Shown: one piece after another, positions 1 through 7,957 of the stretch | How the letters are laid out: every line of letters starts with the position of its first letter | How positions within the stretch are numbered: position 1 is the first letter of the stretch | Source of the DNA: Thermoproteota archaeon | GTDB taxonomy: Archaea > Thermoproteota > Nitrososphaeria_A > Caldarchaeales > Calditenuaceae | Length of the DNA stretch: 34,913 nucleotides | Direction of reading: 5' to 3' | Assembly (NCBI GenBank): GCA_030550155.1 | Contig: JAUQPZ010000017.1 | Span: 1 to 34,913, forward strand | Program-made: the position numbers and the translations under genes | The notes under the pieces: generated by a model | Seen by the model: the letters and a program-made list of their open reading frames with translations, nothing else | Databases searched by the model: none | What the model was told of the DNA's origin: nothing

Positions 1-332
1 CCCGCCCTTTCCAGAAACCCTCTCTCTGCCAGCCTCGAGAGATAAGTGGAGGCGGTGCTCAGGGACAGCTTCTCTCCATATTCGATCTCGTAGGCCTCGG
101 CCACATCTCTCGATGTGAAATCGGTGTAGGGAAAACGCTTCTCAATCAGTCTCGCAAGCCGCGTCAGCTTGTTCTCCACAGCAGGCACCCTCTCAGCGGC
201 GCCGCCGTAGAGATCAACGAGGTCTGCCAGCTGCATAATCTTCTCCCTCGTGACCCTCCCTTCAAGGATAACGGTCAGTCTATCACCGTCATCGCCCACA
301 ACCTCGAGTCTAACCTTCCTCCTTGCGGGCAA
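1..332 (-). CDS. Winged-helix-like protein, 3' part outside window
   Basis: I translated this by hand on the minus strand; the ORF track does not list it. A TTG at 332 opens a frame reading LPARRKVRLEVVGDDGD and continuing to the window edge, with an in-frame TGA shortly upstream. The visible ~110 residues have a beta-rich N-terminus (RLTVILEGRVTREKIMQL) and a segment resembling a winged helix (FTSRDVAEAYEIEYGEKLS, then STASTYLSRLAERGFLER), so DNA binding is plausible. A TATA-like stretch on the minus strand (GATATAG, about 364-372) lies roughly 36 nt upstream, implying a short leader. I do not recognise a named family. The start codon is uncertain because TTG is a weak choice. Confidence 0.6.
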   Translation of the reverse strand, partial: MPARRKVRLEVVGDDGDRLTVILEGRVTREKIMQLADLVDLYGGAAERVPAVENKLTRLARLIEKRFPYTDFTSRDVAEAYEIEYGEKLSLSTASTYLSRLAERGFLERA

Positions 333-548
333 AGCGCTACCGGCCCGGCCTCAACAAGCTCAAGCTATATCTCTTTTGATGTCCACGCTTCCGATGGAAG
401 GGCCCGAATCATACGAGGAGCAGGCCAAAAAGCCTATCACAAGAGCATCACGGCATCAAAAACAAATGGCGAGACAGTAGAAAAAACATAACTACTATGA
501 TATTTGTCGATTATTACCAGAAAACTCTCGAGCGTTCACTGACTGGAG

Positions 549-558
549 ACTTATATAT
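549..558 (+). promoter_or_regulatory. TATA box for the 586-2838 gene
   Basis: CTTATATATC lies about 30 nt upstream of the TTG at 586, the usual archaeal TATA-to-start distance for a transcript with little or no leader. The rest of the 333-585 interval contains nothing else I can call; ORF 250..480 there is a shadow. Confidence 0.5.
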
Positions 559-585
559 CATCTGCTCTAAAACTCGGGAGAAGGC

Positions 586-2838
586 TTGCGGAGCTTAAAG
601 TCGGCGGCCCTTACCCTGCTGCTGGCGGCCCTCCTCGCCTCGTCGTATCCTCTCAGCACATACTCTGACCCCGCCTATGGCCTACTTCGAACCTTCAGTG
701 ACGAGTCGGGTGGATGGATCTTCAGGGCCTATGACATCGAGGTAGACGAGGAGGGGATATACATAGTGGGGGGAGCGAGTTCTGCCCGGGATGGTAAGGC
801 AGTTAGCGGCTGGACGCCCTTCCTCTTGGCTCTGGAACGGGACCACACACTCAAGTGCAACCGGATGTTCGGATTTCTGTCTCAGGATCAGGAGTATCCG
901 GACGGCGTCGCCGTAGCTGTCGAGACCAACGAGACACACGCCATCGTTGCAGGATACTTCATGCTTGAGAGGACAGTAACAAATCTCTTCGTGGCCGCAT
1001 TCTCAAAGGGGGACTGCAGCCTGACGTCCACCTATGCGGCTTTCGTAGCGTCACAGGGGAATGCTCGCTCCCTCATCGACCTATACGGCGAGGGGATAGA
1101 CTTGGCCATGGACGAGACAGGGATATATGTCCTCACTGGGTTAACAATCTTCGGAGGAGGCGAGAAAACCGCCGGATTTCTCCTCATCAGGCTCGACCCA
1201 TACCTGGTGCTGAGGGACTACATGTATTACTTCGTGACAGACCCAAGCCGCGATTTCGCGACATCCCTAGCACTCGGAGACGAGAGCATCTACATCCTCG
1301 GATTAACAAGGCTCAACTTAGACGACAGACCTGTCAACGCGGGCGGGCTCTTCATCCTAGAGGTTTCTAAAAACGATCTCCAGGGGAGGAATGTGACGCT
1401 TGTTCAGCCGATTGATGCGTTCGCTGTTAACTCGGAGATACTCGTTGATGAGGGCGGATACGTCTATGTCGTTGCGACGGAGGAGAAGCCCCGCGCGCGC
1501 GACAACGTGGCCGCCATCAAGCTCGATAGGGAAATGAATGTAGTCTGGTGGCAGAATTACACGCTCTCCTTTTCCTATCCCGAAGCCCCAGCCTCCCCTC
1601 CCGTAAACAAAGTCTCTATGTTCGACTATGCGTTCTCAGCAGCCCTTTCAGACTCCGAGCTCTTCATCGGCGGATACCTGTTTTTCGAATATCAAAGCGA
1701 CATAGGAGCCGCCTACGTTCCTCACGGAATCCTTCTTGCTGTGGACCGCTCTACCGGTGGAGCTCTCTATTCCTATAGGATTCAGGGTTTCGATGATGTG
1801 AGCCTGCCGGTGATGGTTTTTGGCGTTGATTCCTATGAGGGCTGCGCGTATCTGGCAGGCATGTCGCAGGGATATAGACTCGAATACGTCTTTCTTAACA
1901 GCCTAAATCTCAGCCTACAACTCCCCACATCAGGCACAAAAACTAGCTATAACTACATTGGACTGCCCAGCAAAGAATACGAGCCAAAGTATTTTGATTG
2001 GAGACCGGTCTTCGACACCGACCAAGCCTCGCTGGGCACCAAAGGATACGGCTTCTACGGAGTCTTTTGCGGCTCATCACTCATAGAGCGAACCACGACC
2101 ACCTCCACAAGCTACACGACAGTCGCTGAGTATACGACAATCACGGAGACACGCATCAGTCGATCCACCTCAACCCGCATCATCAGGGTCACGGAGACCA
2201 GATTAACCACAGAATACGTTACAAGTCTCCTCGAATCGACGGTCTACACAACTAGCCTTGTGCTGAGCACAGCGGTGGATAGGGTTGTCGTATCACTTAT
2301 CCGCACCGAGACCGCTACGACCTATGTTACCGATACCTCGCCGCGCCTAGTCAGGACGACCACGACTGTGCTCCAGAACGTTACCCAGATGATAACTAAG
2401 ACCGAGATGATAACCAAGACCGAGACCCCGAAGGCTGATGGCGGGTTCGTGGTCCTGCCTCCGTGGCTCTTCCCGCTATTCCTCTTGCCCATTCCTGTGC
2501 TGGCGCTCTTGGGGAGGAGGCGGAGATACAGGATAGTGATTAAGGAGGGTGTAGTGTCGCCGCCGGGCTGGAAGGAGGGAGACCCGCCAATCTTCAGCGA
2601 CGCCTATCTTTATCCGAGCGTTCTGAGCCTGGCGAAGGGCTCGGTGGTCGAGTTCGTCAACAACGACTCCGTCGAGCATGTGCTGGTCTCCTATGACGGG
2701 CCGTCCTCCGGCCGTTTCGTCTCGGAGCCGATAAAGCCGGGCTCGAAGTGGGCATACAAGTTCCGGGAGCCGGGAATCTACTTCGTGACCAGCCGCAGAA
2801 AGCCCTTCATCGGCGGACTTATTAGGGTGGGAGAGTAG
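586..2838 (+). CDS. Secreted membrane-anchored propeller-like protein with Thr/Ser stalk and degenerate cupredoxin domain
   Basis: Residues 1-25 form a signal peptide (LTLLLAALLASS). Residues ~30-500 contain recurring blade-like units with similar strands (GIYIVGGAS, GIYVLTGL, SIYILGLT, ELFIGGYL, CAYLAGMS), which suggests a beta-propeller of the SBBP/kelch type. Residues ~500-615 are a Thr/Ser/Val-rich stalk, probably glycosylated. A membrane span (LFPLFLLPIPVLALLG) follows at about 625-645, then RRRR. The last ~100 residues resemble a plastocyanin-like cupredoxin fold (GSVVEFVNNDSVEHVL ... GIYFVTSRRKPFIGGLIRV), but the usual Cys-His-Met cluster is absent and only one His is kept. The positive cluster after the span predicts a cytoplasmic C-terminus. 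The start is TTG behind a TATA box. It converges on TerL with a 36-nt gap and is probably a host surface protein; its function is unknown. Confidence 0.75.
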   Translation: MRSLKSAALTLLLAALLASSYPLSTYSDPAYGLLRTFSDESGGWIFRAYDIEVDEEGIYIVGGASSARDGKAVSGWTPFLLALERDHTLKCNRMFGFLSQDQEYPDGVAVAVETNETHAIVAGYFMLERTVTNLFVAAFSKGDCSLTSTYAAFVASQGNARSLIDLYGEGIDLAMDETGIYVLTGLTIFGGGEKTAGFLLIRLDPYLVLRDYMYYFVTDPSRDFATSLALGDESIYILGLTRLNLDDRPVNAGGLFILEVSKNDLQGRNVTLVQPIDAFAVNSEILVDEGGYVYVVATEEKPRARDNVAAIKLDREMNVVWWQNYTLSFSYPEAPASPPVNKVSMFDYAFSAALSDSELFIGGYLFFEYQSDIGAAYVPHGILLAVDRSTGGALYSYRIQGFDDVSLPVMVFGVDSYEGCAYLAGMSQGYRLEYVFLNSLNLSLQLPTSGTKTSYNYIGLPSKEYEPKYFDWRPVFDTDQASLGTKGYGFYGVFCGSSLIERTTTTSTSYTTVAEYTTITETRISRSTSTRIIRVTETRLTTEYVTSLLESTVYTTSLVLSTAVDRVVVSLIRTETATTYVTDTSPRLVRTTTTVLQNVTQMITKTEMITKTETPKADGGFVVLPPWLFPLFLLPIPVLALLGRRRRYRIVIKEGVVSPPGWKEGDPPIFSDAYLYPSVLSLAKGSVVEFVNNDSVEHVLVSYDGPSSGRFVSEPIKPGSKWAYKFREPGIYFVTSRRKPFIGGLIRVGE

Positions 2839-2874
2839 AGCTAGTTCAAGGACGTTTCATAAAGCTCAGCAGAT

Positions 2875-4191
2875 TCAGGGCCAATTCCACACCCTCTTCA
2901 CCGCAGTGCCCGTAGTGAGCCTCTTCAAGGCGGCGCCGACCGCGAGGGCTAGGCTCATGACGTAGTCGTCGTGCTGGCCCCGCGGGGCCTCGTACCTGAC
3001 GCCGCCCGTCTGCGTCTCGACTCTCTGATAGGCCCTGAGCTGATTAATCAGCTCCGGTGCGTCCGCGGGGATTCTTATCCTCCTACCCCTCATCAGGCTC
3101 TGAATAGCCGCTATCATCGCCTCCTTGAGGTTGTGCGTGAAGGCTACGCCCTCAACCCCGGGAAGAGTCCTGGAGAGGGACTCGTAGAGTGGAAGGCCTA
3201 TCCCCGTCTTGTCCACGGCGATTGAGACTGGGCGGAGAGCTCTCGCCAGCTCAGCTATGACATTCTCCTGAGTCTGGAAGTCTACACCCCTGAGCTCCTG
3301 TATGTGGAAGACTCTCAGGAGGCCGTCGTCAAGCCTCTCCAGCGCAGTGATGACCGTGGAGTCCCTCAGCCTCCCAACATCCACGCCGATGAATACGGGG
3401 TGTGATGCGGGCTCGTAGGCGTCTTCGGAGATGCATTGAAGTATGAGCTCGTAGGGGAAGACGGCGTTGGCCTCGTCGAGGAACTCGTGCTCCATCTCCT
3501 GAAGCCACTCCAGCTCAGTGAGGGTTTTTCTCAGCCTCTCCAGCTCCTCGCTGGTTATGTGTCTGGCCTCTGAGTAGTGTGCTGTGTGTCGCGAGAAGGC
3601 GCCGCCGGTCCAGGCCTCATAGAACCAGCCTCTACGGCCCTTGGGCGTCGAGACTAGACTCAGCCTCCCACCCCTCCCGACCGTGCTGGGGATCACGGCG
3701 GATTTCACCTCGAAGTCGTCCCTAAACATGCCCGCCTCATCGATGTAGACGCTGTCGGCCCTGTAGCCCCTTATCGCGTCGGGATTGTTTGGCAGAGAGA
3801 CTATCCTGCTCGCGTTTCCCAGCTCTAGCTGCGTCTTAGACTCCGAGGAGACCTTGACACTTCTGTATACTTCCCCGCCCCAGCTCAGTGAGGCTCTCTC
3901 CAAGGCTCCAAGTACCGTTTTGACTTTTCTGAAGAGCTCGAGGGACTGTCTCTGGCTGTAGCTGATGAGGAGTGTGAGGCTTCCGGGGTTGAGGAGGGAC
4001 TCTATGAGGGCCTCGAGGGCGATGATGAATGAGCCTCCGACGCCGCGGGATTTGAGGAGGATGCGGAACGTGGAGTCGTCGTCCAGCCACCGCCTCTGCC
4101 ACTCGTAGAGCCTGATGCCGGTCTCAGCGGCGCCTAGCAGGAGCTGAGCTAGCGTGCTCCGCCTCAAGGACGCCCACCATCCCGCCAACAA
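2875..4191 (-). CDS. Terminase large subunit (TerL)
   Basis: This is the packaging motor ATPase and nuclease that pumps virus DNA into proheads. The N-terminal ATPase carries a deviant P-loop (KSRGVGGSF, Lys47 at the front as in lambda gpA) in place of GxxxxGKS. Walker B is SVYIDEAG (about residue 150) and the coupling motif is SLVSTPKG. The C-terminal RNase H-like nuclease shows its acidic residues in FIGVDVGRLRDST, IAVDKTGIG and HDDYVMSLALA. At 438 aa it is of normal length. The start is a TTG inside the preceding small gene (68-nt overlap); no better start is visible. It is the last gene of the minus-strand operon, downstream of all tail genes, whereas terminase genes usually lead the head module. 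Confidence 0.92.
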   Translation of the reverse strand: MLAGWWASLRRSTLAQLLLGAAETGIRLYEWQRRWLDDDSTFRILLKSRGVGGSFIIALEALIESLLNPGSLTLLISYSQRQSLELFRKVKTVLGALERASLSWGGEVYRSVKVSSESKTQLELGNASRIVSLPNNPDAIRGYRADSVYIDEAGMFRDDFEVKSAVIPSTVGRGGRLSLVSTPKGRRGWFYEAWTGGAFSRHTAHYSEARHITSEELERLRKTLTELEWLQEMEHEFLDEANAVFPYELILQCISEDAYEPASHPVFIGVDVGRLRDSTVITALERLDDGLLRVFHIQELRGVDFQTQENVIAELARALRPVSIAVDKTGIGLPLYESLSRTLPGVEGVAFTHNLKEAMIAAIQSLMRGRRIRIPADAPELINQLRAYQRVETQTGGVRYEAPRGQHDDYVMSLALAVGAALKRLTTGTAVKRVWNWP

Positions 4192-4351
4192 CCTCGGTCA
4201 AGTCCCTTAGCAGCAGACGGAGATCGCTCTCCGTCCTCGCCTGAGCTTCCACAATTATTGTCCCGTCCCTGGCCCTCTTCACGACGAGCTTGACACCCCT
4301 CTCAACCTCTCCCTCATCGCCTGAGACCCTGCCGCCGAATATGGCAACCAT
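4124..4351 (-). CDS. Small hypothetical protein preceding TerL
   Basis: This small ORF encodes ~75 aa from an ATG at 4351 (the track starts at a GTG at 4363; GGGGTG about 10 nt before the ATG could act as its ribosome-binding site). The visible parts are a short N-terminus (MVAIFGGRVSGDEGEVERG), a beta-like stretch (VKLVVKRARDGTIIVEAQA) and a helix (SDLRLLLRDLTEVVGGM). It overlaps TerL by 68 nt, so the two are probably translated together. The position beside TerL is where a small terminase subunit often lies, but no helix-turn-helix is apparent and I do not assign that role. The downstream part of the overlap could be non-functional. Confidence 0.5.
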   Translation of the reverse strand: MVAIFGGRVSGDEGEVERGVKLVVKRARDGTIIVEAQARTESDLRLLLRDLTEVVGGMVGVLEAEHASSAPARRR

Positions 4352-4405
4352 TAACGCGGACACCCCTAAGAGACTTCGGGGCAGAAGCAGTAATGAGCCT
4401 GAAAA

Positions 4406-4798
4406 CTATCTCTGCAGCTTCTTTTCCAGCTCCTTGACCTTGAGGGCGAGAATGGCCACGATTTCGTTGAGGCTGTATCCGCCGCCTTTCCTCAACTGTC
4501 TCGGCAGCTCGTCCTCTATGAAGCCTATGAGTATGCGGCCGTCCTCGAGCTTGTAGGCCTTGGGCTCTGGGAGCTGTATGTCCTTCTCCTCAGGGCTTAG
4601 TGGGCGTATATCCGCCTTACTCTCCCGCGAAGAGACTATTGTAACGTTGAGGCACACGATGTCTGTGGCAGGTGCCTCTCGCGTCCCGACCGCCAACCCC
4701 GTGTCTGTCTGAGTGATTATCTCCAGCTTTCCGAGGCGGGGCCTCAGTTTCTCGGCCGCCTCAAGGGGCAGGCCAGTCTCAGGGTCTATGTATCGCAT
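4406..4798 (-). CDS. Putative tail accessory protein with C-terminal coiled coil
   Basis: The ORF track extends upstream to 4843, but the better start is the ATG at 4798, which overlaps the stop of the receptor-binding gene as TAATG. The 130-residue product begins MRYIDPETGLPLEAAEKL. It ends with a charged helix (LNEIVAILALKVKELEKKLQ) likely to form a coiled coil, after a beta-rich middle (AYKLEDGRILIGFIEDELP). I recognise no family. Because it is co-translated with the distal tail gene, a tail-tip, fibre-assembly or baseplate role is the likeliest inference. Confidence 0.7.
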   Translation of the reverse strand: MRYIDPETGLPLEAAEKLRPRLGKLEIITQTDTGLAVGTREAPATDIVCLNVTIVSSRESKADIRPLSPEEKDIQLPEPKAYKLEDGRILIGFIEDELPRQLRKGGGYSLNEIVAILALKVKELEKKLQR

Positions 4799-5865
4799 TA
4801 CTCGACCACCAGTATGTCTACCTCGCCGCCCCCCGAGACCCACTCGAGCTTTCTGAAGGGCAGGGTGCCGGGCTCAAAGGTTATCGTTGCCCCGCCAGAT
4901 GTTATGAGGTCGGCGTCAGGGTTATCATCAATCCGCAAGTGAAAAGCATTGCCTGAAGATACTCTCGCTACGTAGGCCTCTGAGCCTCCAAGCTGGTCTA
5001 AGGTAATGCTTGAGCCCGCATAGTATAGGTATCGAGTAGTTGTCCACCTGAACCAGGCGGCAACAGTGCCCCACATATTGTTTCCCGTCACATCATACTC
5101 GATAATGTATTGGCTTGTTTGCGGTATAGACTGTGTCTCTACCGGGTCGCCTGACAACGATTGTCCGTTTAACCTTCTTTCATTTATTATCGTAGAACCA
5201 CTATCAGGAATAACTTTTAATCTTTTTTCGGCAACGCCGCTGTAAACGAAATCAACCGTTTGCACCATTGTTAACGAGTAATGCCCGACAGAGGCACATA
5301 TGGTGTTGGACTCAACTGTCCATGTAGTATCACTAGAATATGCGCGGATTGTTAGATTGCCACTAGTTCCAGTATAAATTATTACGTAGTTCGACGAGCT
5401 TCCACCAGAGTATTCGACGACTATCCAGTATTTTGTCCCCTGTGTAAGAGATATTGGTGATGCTGGTGTAAATGTGTATTCTGTCGGAGACGTGGTTAAA
5501 CTGGTTACGCTTAAACTGCCTATAGTGGCCAACGATGAGCCGGGAACATTATTATTATCGCTATATAGCCTCACGTATAATGTCCCCGAGGGAGAGCCCG
5601 ACTTGGCGAGAGTGCACCATGCACGGACAAGTCTAAGATTCTGCACCGACGCGCTCTGCACGGCGGTAAACTGAGTGGCGGCCCTCGTAGTCCCGCCGGA
5701 GCCGGTGTAAAGGTTTCTCCAAGCAGTTCTAGTTCCACTTAGATATCCCGTAGCTGGATAAATAGTGGGTGTGGATAACTGTGCCAGATATTGCTTATAG
5801 ACTCCGCCCCCAACCCATTTGACGAAGCGTAAACGCGGCTTAGAGACGATAATCAGCTCCGTCAT
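4798..5865 (-). CDS. Putative receptor-binding / tail fibre protein
   Basis: The ATG at 5865 overlaps the tail hub stop as ATGA, so I prefer it to the track start at 5886; this gives 355 aa. The central part (about residues 60-200) resembles the 'choice-of-anchor'/carbohydrate-binding beta-sandwich found in surface proteins (TEYTFTPASPISLTQGTKYWI). The C-terminal third is also beta-rich with many Ser/Thr/Gly residues. It comes after the tail hub, where receptor-binding proteins usually lie. The DNA of about 4900-5860 is visibly richer in A+T than the neighbouring virus genes, which fits a swapped host-range module. Attachment to a host surface glycan or S-layer is inferred; the exact ligand cannot be read from the sequence. 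Confidence 0.7.
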   Translation of the reverse strand: MTELIIVSKPRLRFVKWVGGGVYKQYLAQLSTPTIYPATGYLSGTRTAWRNLYTGSGGTTRAATQFTAVQSASVQNLRLVRAWCTLAKSGSPSGTLYVRLYSDNNNVPGSSLATIGSLSVTSLTTSPTEYTFTPASPISLTQGTKYWIVVEYSGGSSSNYVIIYTGTSGNLTIRAYSSDTTWTVESNTICASVGHYSLTMVQTVDFVYSGVAEKRLKVIPDSGSTIINERRLNGQSLSGDPVETQSIPQTSQYIIEYDVTGNNMWGTVAAWFRWTTTRYLYYAGSSITLDQLGGSEAYVARVSSGNAFHLRIDDNPDADLITSGGATITFEPGTLPFRKLEWVSGGGEVDILVVE

Positions 5866-7766
5866 CCGTAGTCTCCCTCCCTCCAAATTATCTTAACCCA
5901 TCTTATCTTAGGCGAGGTCTGGGCCGCCGAGTTCCGACTCAACTTATATCTCACCCGTATCTGCTCTCTTATAAACGAGAGAAACACGTAGTCGCTATCA
6001 ATTAGTAAATTCCGCGGCGACAATATACTTATCCAGTTAACCGCGGACGGGTTGCCGACTCTTGTGAATGTTGAGAGAGCAAGCTCATATTTGGCCCATG
6101 TGTCATGCTTAACCGTCACAACTCCCTCCCTGTAGTTCGACGCATCAGTGTGAAGCCTAATCTTAACTGAAAAGTCAGCGGCATAGTCACCGTAAAAGTA
6201 GAGCCTCATATATCTCGCAAAGTCTATGTCGAGGTTTAGATTCTTGGCAGCTGGGTAGAATATCTCGCCCTCAACCCCTTGAGTCGCTGGCGCGAGCTTC
6301 AGGCAGCTGGAGTTGATTATTCCAGCCCATACATCGGAGGCCGCGGCCCCGCTTCCTCCCCACGATGACGCGGCCTTCCTCGTTATCCATCCGAGGGCAC
6401 GGGGCCATCGCGGCGCATAGATCTGCTGAGTGTCAACGGCATCCACCACTCGCGTAATCACATTGCCACTCGAGTCCAGTATCTCGGCGGAAACTCTGCC
6501 CTGGCCGCCCTCAGCCACCCACTCAGCCTTTATGAAGGCTGTGAAGAGGGGCGAAGCGGGAAGGACGCTAGCCTCGAAGCTCCCCTCCGTGGCCCCCGAG
6601 ACCAGCCGGGCACACCCATCTGGGTCGAGCGTAACGTTATTGCTGTTGTAGAGCGTCAGCGGGGGCCTGTTCGAGTAGACCGGGTATCTGAGCGTGCTCA
6701 TCGTCTTCAGTCCTTCGCCGACGGCCTCGGTCACGGTGTAGAGTGTTGACACAAGTTCAGGGACCTTGACGGCCTGCCCGAACCGTGCGGCCACGTCGCC
6801 GCCAAGCGCCTCTTGGAGAAAGTCCTCCAGATACTCTAGCCGTCCGCCTATCTCGAGATCACACTCACCGTCAGCGGGCTCATAGCTCACTCCGACGATG
6901 AACATGTCGGTGTTTGTGAGGTTGAGGCTTGGGAGGTTGACCCTGACGGTATCGAAAAGCTCTAGGCCGCTATCCTCGAAGAGGCTTCCATGGACCCTGA
7001 CTCTCAGCCTCCTCCCATACTCTTTGCAGAGGTCTAGCCTGATGCCTGCGCGCCTCTGGGCCTCTGACTCGTCCGTGAGGAAGGGGTCGTGGACTATTAG
7101 GGGCGACTCTCCCTCTCCCTCACTTACATCGGCTAAGACTCGTCCCCCGGCCCCGACATAGATAACCCTGTCCCTGAGCATCCATCGGTCCTCGCTGTAT
7201 TCCGCTGAGACGGTGTTTGAGGAGCTGAGTGTTAGTTTAGGCGTTCCTGTCCGCTTGGGCTTGAAGAGGAGTTTCTTGCCGGGCTTAATGCGTATGTAAT
7301 AGTTTGTGCCTCGCGCTACGTCGAGCATGACTTTGAGAGCCTTGGCGTTCTCTATGAACCAGGGTGCCGTAAGGGAGGGGGTGTTGTGCTCGTCGACGCC
7401 CGCGGTGTCTGTCCCCGGCTCCAGCGAGGCTAGGTCCTTGATTATCGTGCCAGCCTTGGTTCCCGCCGGATATTCCCTGTAGACTATATGCCTGTCCCAG
7501 AGGATTAGGTCTGAGCAGGCTGTAGCCTCGACAACCCTGGCTCGCCCGCTTTCATGCCTCCTGTCCACCTGATGGGTCACTCCCTCGAAGACCACTTCAT
7601 GGCCGCGGACCAGGCGGACTCTATGGCCTGTCTTTATGTCTTCGCCGATCAGGGTGAATTTCAGGCTCTCCAGCTCCTGCCCCGAGATGGACCACTGGAG
7701 GCTGCTCAGCTCCTCTGTCCTGTCAAGCCAGTTTGAGCCATCAAAAACCCTGAATACCAGTCTCAT
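5862..7766 (-). CDS. Tail hub / baseplate protein (phage tail protein, gp27/Tal-like N-terminus)
   Basis: This 634-aa protein starts at the ATG at 7766, which overlaps the preceding stop as ATGA; a GTG nine bases upstream (7775) is the alternative. The first ~330 residues resemble tail hub proteins of the gp27/Dit-Tal type, with beta-domains such as LRFTLIGEDIKTGHRVRLVRG-like strands, AGTIIKDL, and a segment converting coordinates of a local frame (RDRVIYVGAGGRV, VRVNLPSLNLTNTDMFIVGV, PADGECDLEIGG). The second half is beta-rich and resembles a carbohydrate-binding or jelly-roll extension (FSVKIRLHTDASNYREG). It lies directly after the tape measure and a small membrane protein, the normal position for the tail tip. 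It probably closes the tail tube and carries the receptor-binding protein. Confidence 0.75.
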   Translation of the reverse strand: MRLVFRVFDGSNWLDRTEELSSLQWSISGQELESLKFTLIGEDIKTGHRVRLVRGHEVVFEGVTHQVDRRHESGRARVVEATACSDLILWDRHIVYREYPAGTKAGTIIKDLASLEPGTDTAGVDEHNTPSLTAPWFIENAKALKVMLDVARGTNYYIRIKPGKKLLFKPKRTGTPKLTLSSSNTVSAEYSEDRWMLRDRVIYVGAGGRVLADVSEGEGESPLIVHDPFLTDESEAQRRAGIRLDLCKEYGRRLRVRVHGSLFEDSGLELFDTVRVNLPSLNLTNTDMFIVGVSYEPADGECDLEIGGRLEYLEDFLQEALGGDVAARFGQAVKVPELVSTLYTVTEAVGEGLKTMSTLRYPVYSNRPPLTLYNSNNVTLDPDGCARLVSGATEGSFEASVLPASPLFTAFIKAEWVAEGGQGRVSAEILDSSGNVITRVVDAVDTQQIYAPRWPRALGWITRKAASSWGGSGAAASDVWAGIINSSCLKLAPATQGVEGEIFYPAAKNLNLDIDFARYMRLYFYGDYAADFSVKIRLHTDASNYREGVVTVKHDTWAKYELALSTFTRVGNPSAVNWISILSPRNLLIDSDYVFLSFIREQIRVRYKLSRNSAAQTSPKIRWVKIIWREGDYG

Positions 7767-7957
7767 CTCCGCCACCTGTATCCGAGAATCAGGGCGGCTG
7801 AGAGGAGTATGATGAAGAGCTGCTCGTGCGAAGGCGGGATGGTGGGTGTGGCTATGTCGCGAGGGTCGAAAAGGTAGCCCTCCCTTATAGCCTCGTCAAC
7901 TAACACGAAGAGTGCGAGGAGTGCTAGGAGGAGTGAGGCTCTGAGCCGCAGACTCAT
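7763..7957 (-). CDS. Two-span small membrane protein
   Basis: The 64-aa product has an N-terminal hydrophobic helix (ASLLLALLALFVLVDEAI) and a C-terminal one (LFIILLSAALILGY), ending in RWRR. It overlaps both neighbours by 4 nt (ATGA), so it is firmly inside the tail operon between the tape measure and the tail hub. Its size and topology would suit a holin-like or spanin-like factor, or a membrane protein that assists DNA entry, but no family match is visible and lysis is not otherwise represented here. Confidence 0.7.
   Translation of the reverse strand: MSLRLRASLLLALLALFVLVDEAIREGYLFDPRDIATPTIPPSHEQLFIILLSAALILGYRWRR

Noticed and set aside
2090-2430. Thr/Ser-rich ACG/ACC tract as a DNA repeat
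   Set aside because: It is an irregular coding stalk, not a tandem DNA repeat; codons vary from unit to unit.
2839-2874. tRNA or att site at the left edge of the virus module (TAGTTCAAGG)
   Set aside because: No cloverleaf can be formed and I found no matching repeat at the right edge (22350-23064).
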